From: an uncultured Pseudomonadota bacterium
Lineage (GTDB): Bacteria > Myxococcota_A > UBA9042 > CAIXZC01
Assembly (NCBI GenBank): GCA_937884235.1
Contig: CALGBT010000896.1
Span: forward strand, 1-7,210
DNA length: 7,210 nucleotides
Direction of reading: 5' to 3'
Shown: positions 1 through 6,942 of the stretch, in pieces
Position numbering within the stretch: the first letter of the stretch is position 1
How the letters are laid out: each line of letters starts with the position of its first letter
Translations under genes and position numbers: made by a program
Notes under the pieces: model-generated
What the model saw: only the letters and a program-made list of their open reading frames with translations
What the model was told of the DNA's origin: nothing
Databases searched by the model: none

Positions 1-1160
1 ATTGCAGCCGCGGCTTGAGCAACTTCAGTTTCTCCCGGTCAGACAACGCGTCCAACGCGAGTAGCTCAACGTCCACATACCGGAGCCGGCCACTCTCTTC
101 TGTCTGCGAGCGAAACTCCCGGCCCCACCGCACCGTGATGGACTGCATGGCCGCGGCCACCTGTGCGTACCCGTCGAGGTCGTCGATGTGCCTCTTCAGG
201 AAGTCCCACGCTTTTTGCGCCGCGGACGACCCCGTGACCGGGGAACCAGCCAAGGCCTTGACGTTGTGCTCCTGGAGCCAGTGGTAAAGCACGTTGTCGC
301 CGATGGCATTATCGCCGCCCTTCTTGCTCATGGGCGTATCGGCAACCGCGGCCAGCTGCGCCAGCGCCTCCTTGAGCGACAGGTCATCTGAGCCCGCCAG
401 GCGCCTGGCGCAGCGCAACGAATCCTCCATGCGCTGCTCGTTGCCCGGTAGGAAGGTGCCGTCGGCCCGGGTCTCGTCGTAGACGGCCTGCCACCGCTCA
501 ATGTCAAGCTCACGGAAGGCAGCGCGGGCGAGCTCGATCAGCGGGCTGGCCAGGTCCAGCCAGGTCTGCCGGATTTCATTGGCATTGTGCGCCCTGGCGC
601 CGGGTTCAAGGTGCCAGGTGGACTGGAGGCTGTAGCCGACCTGCTTGCGCGCAGAGGTCACAGTCAGGTGGTCCAGTATCGCCTGCAGGTCCTCATCCTC
701 TTCCTCGATGCCACGCAGGAAGCGGTCTGCCACGAACTGCTCCAGCACCGCCCTTGCGCCGGTGGGGTCCACCGTGGGAACGGGTGGGATATCGTCCACC
801 CCTTGGGCGACCATAGCCTCCCTGAGGGTGGTGGCGATGTTCAGAGCCAGGCTGTCCAGGGTCTGTATGGGGGCTGCGGAGATGGTCATGAGAGTACGCC
901 TGACCTCCGGCTCGAGCGTATCCTGACCATGGGCCGCAGCACGCTCCATCAGCGCGGTCCGCACCCGGTGCTTCATCTCGGCCGCGGCCTGCCGGGTGAA
1001 GGTCACGCAGAGAATCTCCTCTGGTGCGACTCCGGATTCCAGCGCGGCCAGGTAGCGGCGCACCAGATTGTAGGTCTTGCCGGTGCCAGCGCCGGCGGAG
1101 ACGAGCACATCGGTCGACAGGTCGGCTGCCGCTAGTTGTCCGAGCTCGTGCTCTTCTCGG
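1..1160 (-). other. Superfamily 1A (UvrD/AddA/RecB) helicase N-terminal motor region within the giant gene, truncated by window edge
   Basis: Residues ~1150-1535 carry the Q motif glutamine (Q1157), Walker A VSAGAGTGKT (1169-1178), motif Ia (VTFTRQAAAEM, 1201-1211) and motif Ib PIQTLDSL (1246-1253). The last visible residues (YVDVELLALDAL, then LKPRLQ at the edge) match the stretch that normally sits just before motif II (the VDExQD Walker B) in AddA, RecB and UvrD. Motif II is therefore expected within a few tens of bases beyond position 1. The 1B insertion is large, as in AddA/RecB rather than short UvrD. Whether a second nuclease domain follows at the C terminus, as in AddA, cannot be seen. 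Confidence 0.88.
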
Positions 1161-4100
1161 AAGGTGAGTGCATCATCTACATCTGCCGCACCTTTCGGGG
1201 GCAGCAGGGGATCCGCGGGCTTGGGCTCCCCCCCTTTGCGTTCGACCGGCTCCGGGAACTCGGGGCGTGGCCGGGGGGCCTCGAAGTGCTCCTCGTTGAG
1301 CGGCGAGAAGCGGCAGACCTCTTTGAAATCGCAGTAGGCAGATTCTTTCCGGAGAGGACAGGCGGCCGGGAGCAACTCGAACGAGCCTTCCTTGATTCCC
1401 TGCGTATGGTGCTCCAACCAGGCCAGTGCCACCTCTGTCCACGTGGTTGTCAGGTGCTCACCCTCCGGGTCGGTCTCTTCGTCTTCCGGGGCCAGCGCCA
1501 GTTCCACGGACTCGTCAAGGCCGAGTTCCGAGTTGTTGCCCGACTTTGGGAATTCCAGGGCCATGCGCCGGACCGTGCCGCCCGCCAGCTCGGGCAGCTT
1601 GCCTGCCTTGGCGAAGAGCTCCTCGACGGCCAGAGCGTAGAGCAGAAGTTGCAGGTGAACGCCTGCCCGCATCTCCCGCCGCAATTGCGGGATGCCCTTT
1701 TTTGCCCCCGACTTGTAGTCACGTACAGCGGCGGTGCGGCGCTCCCGGTCCCAGTCGACCCGGTCGATCTGGCCGCGAAAGCGCGCTGACCTGCCGCTGG
1801 CGAAGGTCAGTTCCAGGGCGTCCGCCGAGCTGTGGGAGTCCTCGTCGTCGTGTTGCTCACCTCCCAACCCGAAGGAAAGCTCAGCGTACGCCACCCTGCG
1901 CGCGGGGAACGCCCCTTCACGCTTCCTGACCTCGGCTGCGCGGGCCTGCGCCAGGGCAGCTTCGGCCCCGGCCAGGCAGTGTGTGCGCAAATCGCCCGTG
2001 ATCTGTTCAAGGGCCTCGTCGAGGATCTCTGTACCCTCCTTCTTGAGCCGCGCCTGAAGGCCCCGCAGGTGCTTTTGGGCCGGGGCCTTGCATGTCGGCT
2101 CCACCGTATACTTGAATCGAGTGGTCCAGACATCAGCGTCATTCTTGTTTCCGTAGCTGAAAGCTCCGTCTCTGACAGCCGTGTCGAGTTCCTCCAGAAC
2201 ATTCAGGAGTTTCTCAAATGCCGCCATGGATGCCTTGCATCTCGACACCAGGGGGGCCACGCCGGGGGCCGAGTCGACGTCGTCTGGTAAGGTGGAGAAC
2301 GGGATGTCCTCTTGCAGGTGCCTATCAACCCAGCGGGTGATCGCCTGCTTCCACCGGACCCCGACCTGGAGCAGCAGGGGTTCTGAGAGGGTCGGTTGCT
2401 TCTGCGTTGCCTGGGTCATGGCCTGCTCCACCCGGGGCAGCAACTCGTCCAGGACCTCCGTGCGCTTGCGCAGCTTGTTCTCCGCAGACTCCACCTTGTC
2501 TGCGCCCTCAGGGTAGGTGAGGTCCCACGGCTTGCCGGTGAGCTTCACCACCTGCTGGCAGGCATCAGCAAAGATCTGGTGGATTGCGGTACCCGTCTCG
2601 AGCGCGTCCAGGTCCTCGGACGCGTCGTCGTCGGAGCTGAGCCGGAGTACTCTGCTGAGGAAATACTTGTACGGGCATTGGCCGTAAGCTTCGAGGGCCG
2701 TAGGGCTGAACGCATCTGGGGAGAGTGCAAAGCCGGGCAACCGGCCCGTGTGGACGCCCATCGGGGCCCCAGGTTCGGTCGGTTGCCGCTGGGCCTCGGC
2801 CACGGTCGTGGTCGCCAGAGCTTGTGCGGCCTGCTCCATCTTTTCTACACGCTGCGCGGCCGGGCCGTCGCCGGCTGAAAGGGACTGACGCAACTCGCTC
2901 CTGCACTCTTCCAGGTTTGCGAAGAGGGAGGCCTCGGTCCAGTTCGCGGCCATTGACAGGGAGCCGGGGTAGTCCTGTCCGGCATCGAGGGTGCACAAGG
3001 CCTGCCGGTTGTCGCTCCAGGCCCGTTCGCTCCATCCGCCTGTAAGAAGCGAGAGCAGCGGCCCGGGGTGCACCTCTTCCTTGCCGGTCCCCTCGGTGGT
3101 GTATGAGAAGACCACAGTACGGGCCATCCTCACGGCCGCGCCGGCCTGCCGTATCTGCCTCTCCACCTCGTTCGCCACCCATCCCACCGCGGTTCTCTGC
3201 TCCCCGATGGTGCCCAGGACAGAGTGCCACGCTGTCTCGTTCTCCCCGGGCAGCGAGGGCACGTGTGGGTACCTGCCCTCGCCCAGCGCGGCCACGAAGA
3301 GCAGGCTTGATTCCCGGTGGTCCACAAGCTCGTAGGGCAGGAAGGTCACCCCGTGCTCAGGATTGGTGCGGGAGACCAAGGAGCGAGAGAGCAGCTCATC
3401 GCGCAGGACGCGCACCTGGTGCCGTCGTCGCCTGGCCTCGTCTGTCTCATCGCTCGGTACGGCAGCCATGGAGCCCAGGAGCTTGACCACCAGGCTGTAC
3501 ACGTTGCGCAGATCATCTGTGTCCCCCTTGTCCGGGGGGTCGTCCTGGTTGAGCTTGTGCAGCCCCATGGTGGCCGCGCGGATTCCGAAGTCAGGGATTG
3601 CCTTTCTCTCATCTTTGCGGGGCGCCATCAGACTGCGCATGGCCTCGGGCAGGTCGCTACCACCCAGGTGGGCGGCCAGGCGCTCGGTCATTGTCGTAAT
3701 GGTCTTGGCCCGGTTTCGCCAGTCGGGCCAGTTACCGCTGCCGCATGCGGCGTTCACATGGGCCAGCCACTCGGCCAGGCTGACCGTCGGCCGCCGGACT
3801 CGGCGCAGAAGCTCTTCCAGGTCCCGTCGGGCCGGACTTTCCTCCATGTCCAGCCACCTGCCCACGGCCGCAGTGGACCAGAAGGGAGCGAGAAGCACCC
3901 GCTGCAGAAGACTGCGTGGCCGGCGCTGAGTGTCGGACCAACCGCACAACTCGGCGAGGTCCACCACCCATTGCACGAACGGCTCCAACGCAAGGGAACG
4001 GAAGGCGACCGAGCGCACGGGCAACTCGCTCTGTGCGAAGGCATCCCGCCATGCCTCGACTGCTCCGGGCTCGGCCGGCAGTAGCACCGTGACCTGGTTG

Positions 4101-4606
4101 AGTGCTTCCCCCCATTCCCCGGCCCTGAACTCACGAACGAGCCACTCACGAACGGCAAGCGCAGCATTGCGGGCCTCGCCGCGGCGGGTCGCGGCCCGGA
4201 CGATGCGCACCCCATCTGGAACCTGGTCCGGCGAACGCAGGAAGCCTCCCCCGGTCAGCATGGACGCTACCTGCTGCGCCCCGGCCGCGCCCCGAGCAGC
4301 GGGCCACGCGGACCAGTCGGCGGCAAGGCCGGCGCCGGTGACCACCTGCAACCACTCAAGATAGAGCAGTTCCCACTCTGAGGGGGCAGCCATGCCCACC
4401 GGCTCGATGCGGTCGATTGCCGCGCCGGGAGGCACGGGGCACTCCCATTCCAGCGCTCTACCCACGGCTCGCAGGTCGTCCCGGCTCAGGCCCGACCGCG
4501 GCGTCCCCGCTGGCAATGTCTGCGGAGGAACGTAGGTGACATAGCCTAGGCGATCCTGCTTGAACTCATATCCTCTTCGGGTTACGGCCAGTATACTAAT
4601 TCCCAT
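1..4606 (-). CDS. AddB-like PD-(D/E)XK nuclease fused to AddA/RecB-type UvrD helicase (3' end outside window)
   Basis: Read codon by codon, this minus-strand frame has no stop from the ATG at 4606 to the window edge: 1535 codons, still open. Residues ~1-640 look like the catalytically inactive UvrD-like half of AddB; they have no Walker A, but a LLFVAALGEGRYP stretch near residue 440 resembles the AddB segment before its nuclease. Residues ~640-1100 form an iron-sulfur PD-(D/E)XK nuclease: C644 in QCPYKYF, H676, E909, D948 in GQIDRVD, D963 and K965 in DYKSG, Q986 and Y990 in QLLLYALA, then C1083, C1092 and C1098. A proline-rich linker (~1110-1140) leads to a superfamily 1A helicase with Q motif (Q1157), Walker A GAGTGKT (1172-1178) and motif Ia VTFTRQAAAEM. 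AddAB/RecBCD-type enzymes unwind and degrade DNA ends in the cytoplasm. The start is chosen for its AGGAG site; in-frame ATGs at 4636 and 4651 are alternatives. The domain calls are strong; the biological role is inferred. Confidence 0.9.
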   Translation of the reverse strand, partial: MGISILAVTRRGYEFKQDRLGYVTYVPPQTLPAGTPRSGLSRDDLRAVGRALEWECPVPPGAAIDRIEPVGMAAPSEWELLYLEWLQVVTGAGLAADWSAWPAARGAAGAQQVASMLTGGGFLRSPDQVPDGVRIVRAATRRGEARNAALAVREWLVREFRAGEWGEALNQVTVLLPAEPGAVEAWRDAFAQSELPVRSVAFRSLALEPFVQWVVDLAELCGWSDTQRRPRSLLQRVLLAPFWSTAAVGRWLDMEESPARRDLEELLRRVRRPTVSLAEWLAHVNAACGSGNWPDWRNRAKTITTMTERLAAHLGGSDLPEAMRSLMAPRKDERKAIPDFGIRAATMGLHKLNQDDPPDKGDTDDLRNVYSLVVKLLGSMAAVPSDETDEARRRRHQVRVLRDELLSRSLVSRTNPEHGVTFLPYELVDHRESSLLFVAALGEGRYPHVPSLPGENETAWHSVLGTIGEQRTAVGWVANEVERQIRQAGAAVRMARTVVFSYTTEGTGKEEVHPGPLLSLLTGGWSERAWSDNRQALCTLDAGQDYPGSLSMAANWTEASLFANLEECRSELRQSLSAGDGPAAQRVEKMEQAAQALATTTVAEAQRQPTEPGAPMGVHTGRLPGFALSPDAFSPTALEAYGQCPYKYFLSRVLRLSSDDDASEDLDALETGTAIHQIFADACQQVVKLTGKPWDLTYPEGADKVESAENKLRKRTEVLDELLPRVEQAMTQATQKQPTLSEPLLLQVGVRWKQAITRWVDRHLQEDIPFSTLPDDVDSAPGVAPLVSRCKASMAAFEKLLNVLEELDTAVRDGAFSYGNKNDADVWTTRFKYTVEPTCKAPAQKHLRGLQARLKKEGTEILDEALEQITGDLRTHCLAGAEAALAQARAAEVRKREGAFPARRVAYAELSFGLGGEQHDDEDSHSSADALELTFASGRSARFRGQIDRVDWDRERRTAAVRDYKSGAKKGIPQLRREMRAGVHLQLLLYALAVEELFAKAGKLPELAGGTVRRMALEFPKSGNNSELGLDESVELALAPEDEETDPEGEHLTTTWTEVALAWLEHHTQGIKEGSFELLPAACPLRKESAYCDFKEVCRFSPLNEEHFEAPRPRPEFPEPVERKGGEPKPADPLLPPKGAADVDDALTFREEHELGQLAAADLSTDVLVSAGAGTGKTYNLVRRYLAALESGVAPEEILCVTFTRQAAAEMKHRVRTALMERAAAHGQDTLEPEVRRTLMTISAAPIQTLDSLALNIATTLREAMVAQGVDDIPPVPTVDPTGARAVLEQFVADRFLRGIEEEDEDLQAILDHLTVTSARKQVGYSLQSTWHLEPGARAHNANEIRQTWLDLASPLIELARAAFRELDIERWQAVYDETRADGTFLPGNEQRMEDSLRCARRLAGSDDLSLKEALAQLAAVADTPMSKKGGDNAIGDNVLYHWLQEHNVKALAGSPVTGSSAAQKAWDFLKRHIDDLDGYAQVAAAMQSITVRWGREFRSQTEESGRLRYVDVELLALDALSDREKLKLLKPRLQ
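1300..2700 (-). other. Iron-sulfur PD-(D/E)XK (RecB/AddB/Cas4-like) nuclease domain within the giant gene
   Basis: This is the domain at residues ~640-1100. The order of motifs follows the AddB nuclease: SPTALEAYGQCPYKYF with the first cluster cysteine (C644), GTAIHQIF with the metal-binding histidine (H676), YAELSFG (E909), GQIDRVD (D948), DYKSG (D963, K965), QLLLYALA (Q986, Y990) and a C-terminal cysteine group (C1083, C1092, C1098). All expected acidic and lysine catalytic residues are present, so it should be an active metal-dependent DNA nuclease. About 300 residues separate the first cysteine from the catalytic aspartate, longer than the ~160 I recall for Bacillus subtilis AddB. The extra part is a helical, charged insertion at roughly residues 700-900. 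Confidence 0.85.
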
Positions 4607-4611
4607 GGTTT

Positions 4612-4616
4612 CTCCT
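4612..4616 (-). promoter_or_regulatory. Shine-Dalgarno AGGAG for the nuclease-helicase gene
   Basis: On the minus strand AGGAG is followed by AAACC and then ATG, a spacing of 5 bases. This decides the start at 4606. The in-frame ATGs at 4636 and 4651 have only weak or no purine-rich sequence at the right distance, and the residues they would add (MARSAMPESPETGET) look like spacer rather than domain. Confidence 0.75.
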
Positions 4617-4634
4617 GTTTCCGGCGATTCTGGC

Positions 4635-4651
4635 ATGGCTGACCTAGCCAT
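4635..4651 (-). repeat. Small inverted repeat (6-bp stem, 5-base loop) in the spacer before the nuclease-helicase gene
   Basis: On the minus strand ATGGCT, a loop AGGTC, and AGCCAT form a perfect 6-bp hairpin. It begins 18 bases upstream of the Shine-Dalgarno and contains both alternative in-frame ATG codons. No U-run follows, so it is not an intrinsic terminator. It could tune translation or mRNA stability, or be chance. The rest of the 70-base spacer (4607-4676) shows no promoter that I can recognise. Confidence 0.4.
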
Positions 4652-4676
4652 CTTAGCAGCGACCAGCGCCGTTTGT

Positions 4677-6931
4677 CTACCGTCGTTCAGCCACGAAACC
4701 TACGACCCGCTGCTCTTTTCCTGCCAGGCCATCCCCCTCTTCCTGAGCGGCCTGCTCCAGCAACTCGTGAGTGAGCAGGTTGCCGTTGTTGGCAGCCCGG
4801 AACGCGGCCTTGAATACCGCATTCTTGATGTGGCCACCCGACAGGCAGTAGGTCGCCCCAAGACGAGCGAAGTCGATCTCGCCGGCGGTGGGAACCGTAG
4901 CCGGTAGGAGGCGTTGCCAGATGGCAGTCCGCTGCTTCGGCTCGGGGAACGGAAACAGCAAACGGTAAGTCAGGCGGCGGGCCAGGGCCTTGTCCAGCCG
5001 GTCGGCCAGATTGGTGGCCAGGAGCACCACACCGTCGTGCCGTTCTATCAGGGTGAGCAGCGTGTTAACGATGGAATCGTCGTGGCGGGAGGCGCGGCCT
5101 TCGCCTCGTTCCATCAGGAGAGTGTCCGCTTCGTCCAGAAAGAGCACTGCGTTGGCGGTGCGGGCCTCCCGGAAGATGCGGGCGAGATTCTGCTCGGTCT
5201 GTCCCACCCACTTCGAGACCACCGCCGGGATGGCAACAACCTGGAGGGGCTGATTCATTTCGCCGGCGATGGCCTCCGCACACAACGTTTTGCCGGTCCC
5301 GGCGGGCCGTGGAAGAGCGCTGAAATGCCCTTGCCGTAGGTCAGGTGAGCACCGATTCCCCACCGCTCCAGCACGGTGCGGCGGTTGCGAGATGCGGCAA
5401 TCAACTCGTCAATTTGTGCCCGCAGCTGCTCGGAAAGAACAACATCCCTCAGCCGGACCCGGGGCATCACCAGGGGTGAATCTTCGTCGAGGGGCCGGCG
5501 GAGCTGGTCCCGAGCGGCCTGCTCCAGGTGCGCCATGGTGATAGAGGGGGATTCGCCGTTGGTGTGCACTGCCTCGGCCACCGCCATGAGCACCGCATTC
5601 TTGATGTAGCCGCCTGCCATTTCGAAACGGTCAGCCAGCAAGTCCAGGTCCACGTCGGCGGCAATGGGAGCCTTGTCCGGCAGATGCTTGCGCCAGATTT
5701 CCCGGCGGGCATCACGGTCGGGGGCTGGGAATTGCACCTTGACCAGGATGCGGCGGTCCAGGGCTTCGTCGAGCACCTCAGGGAGGTTGGTGGCCAGCAC
5801 CGCCACCCCTTCGAAACGCTCGAGTTCGGTGAGGAGCATGGTCATGAGGGAATTGCCCATGGCGCGGTCCCCGAAGAGAAGCTCGCACTCGTCGAAGAAG
5901 AGCAAGGCATCCTGCATGCGAGCCTCTCGGAAGAGCCCGGGCAGGAAGCGGTCAGCCTCAGACTGGCCGATGAAGGTGGGGATATCGACGTTGAGGATTC
6001 GCTTGCCCATGCGGTGAGCAACGGCATGGGCCATCATCGTTTTGCCTGTGCCGGGCTTGCCGTGGAAGAGCATTAGTACTCCCCGGCCGTAGCGGATCAG
6101 GTCGTCGAATCCCCACTCTTTACGACAACTCAGGTACCGGTCATGGCGCTCGACCACCGACAAGATGCGCTGCTTTTCCGCCTCGGGGAGGACCACCTGG
6201 TCCAGGGTCACCTTTGGCTCCTCCACGGACGAAAACTCCATAAACTCCGCGGACAGCGATTCGTCACCGACCAGGTAGCTGAACGTACGGTCCGAGAGGG
6301 TCACTTCCGCAATCAAGAGATCCTTGGGGTTGTCATAGCGGTGGCCCATGTCAATCTTGGCCAGATCCCGGGCAAAGATGGTGGCCTTGGGGCTGAAACG
6401 TCGCCGCAGCCGGATCCGATCCTCCATTGGTTTTTCACAGAATGAAAATATCACTTCCACGGTGGTCCCGCTGGAGGCCTTCTCGGCATCCAGGGATTCG
6501 AGGAGTTCTTCGTAGCGGCGGGAGAAGCAGGGGGAAGCGGCCAGGAGAATGATGGTGCGGTCGAATTCGTCCAGACCGTGGCTTTCGCAAAGGCGGTCGA
6601 GGGCCAGTGACAGACCGCTGCTACGGCTGGCGTCAAGGCGTAGTGTGATGGTGGCCCGAACAGCCTGCTCCTGCCTCTTATGGCGCACAACCCGAGCCCG
6701 CACCATGCGCGGCGTGGGGGCCTCATCCAGCAGACGCATGGGGTTGTAGTCGTCAACATCCTCACCGGCCTCCAGCTTGGCGAGCAGAACTTCGTCAGCG
6801 ATACGACGGGCCCGGGCCTCGATCCACTCCAGTTCATCCTGAAGGTACTCCAGATCCGACCGGTAGGGCTTCGTCACTGCATCTGCGACATCGTGCTTCG
6901 TTGTCCGGTTGTTGCTTTTGCTGCGTACCAT
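4677..6931 (-). CDS. Tandem AAA+ ATPase (two Cdc48/FtsH-like modules), broken by a -1 frameshift in the second Walker A
   Basis: The upstream part reads 558 residues (6931-5255) and the downstream part continues in the next frame to a TAG at 4677. Restoring one base at about 5298 gives 751 residues. Residues 1-~240 form an N-terminal region without an ATPase motif, with a DRTIILLAASP stretch resembling the helical regulatory segment seen before AAA modules of this type. Module 1: Walker A GKPGTGKT (291-298), Walker B LLFFDE (343-348), sensor 1 N382 in LATNL, arginines at DRR (392-394), and GGYIKNAV (440-447) near sensor 2. Module 2: GPPG (542-545) plus TGKT after the break, pore-loop-like SKWVGQTEQN, Walker B VLFLDEAD, LATNL, ARR and SGGHIKNAV. 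Such proteins form hexameric rings that remodel protein or nucleoprotein complexes by ATP hydrolysis. The start ATG has AGGAGG 5 bases upstream. The break may be a sequencing error or a true inactivating mutation; the conserved downstream half favours error or a recent event. Confidence 0.85.
5297..5300 (-). other. Frameshift point inside the second Walker A (one base missing)
   Basis: On the minus strand the sequence reads CCGCCGGGACCGGCAAAACG. As given it translates to GPPGPAKR and reaches TGA at 5257-5255. Adding one G to the GGG run gives CCG CCG GGG ACC GGC AAA ACG, that is PPGTGKT, a perfect P-loop, followed by an AAA+ module conserved to its end. No X-XXY-YYZ slippery heptamer lies in the frame here, so programmed -1 frameshifting is unlikely. 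A G4 run read as G3 is the simplest explanation. Confidence 0.85.
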
Positions 6932-6936
6932 GTAAA

Positions 6937-6942
6937 CCTCCT
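6937..6942 (-). promoter_or_regulatory. Shine-Dalgarno AGGAGG for the AAA+ gene, overlapping the upstream stop codon
   Basis: On the minus strand TTTAGGAGGTTTACATG joins the two genes: the TAG stop of the SWIM gene supplies the first two bases of a consensus AGGAGG, 5 bases before the ATG of the AAA+ gene. This arrangement indicates co-transcription and probably translational coupling, so the two proteins are likely made in related amounts. Confidence 0.85.

Noticed and set aside
1140..1300. A separate helicase gene beginning between the nuclease and the Walker A
   Set aside because: I found no in-frame ATG, GTG or TTG in the linker and no ribosome site; the only nearby GTG encodes the Val-Leu-Val strand directly before the P-loop.
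587..1789. Plus-strand open frames at 587-1135 and 1136-1789 (182 and 217 codons)
   Set aside because: They lie antisense to the helicase and nuclease motifs of the minus-strand gene, show no recognisable domain, and are expected chance frames opposite a GC-rich gene.
2565..3230. Minus-strand open frame of 221 codons in another frame
   Set aside because: It overlaps the coding frame that carries the CPYKYF nuclease motif and is itself arginine- and glycine-rich without motifs, so it is a frame shadow.
3317..4084. Plus-strand open frame of 255 codons
   Set aside because: It is antisense to the AddB-like scaffold, has no domain signature or ribosome site that I can see, and its composition (His, Gln, Gly, Arg rich) is typical of a shadow frame.
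4129..4154. Direct repeat of 11 bases (actcacgaacg) at 4129-4139 and 4144-4154
   Set aside because: The copies are offset by 15 bases, in frame, and encode a repeated Val-Arg-Glu inside a helix of the AddB-like region; this fits local duplication in coding sequence, not a CRISPR or regulatory repeat.
5255..5363. Programmed -1 ribosomal frameshift, or an independent GTG start at 5363 for the second AAA+ module
   Set aside because: No slippery heptamer is present in the proper frame and no clear downstream structure was seen. The GTG has a GGAG only 2 bases away, too close, and would replace conserved residues before the P-loop with an unrelated peptide. A missing base is simpler.
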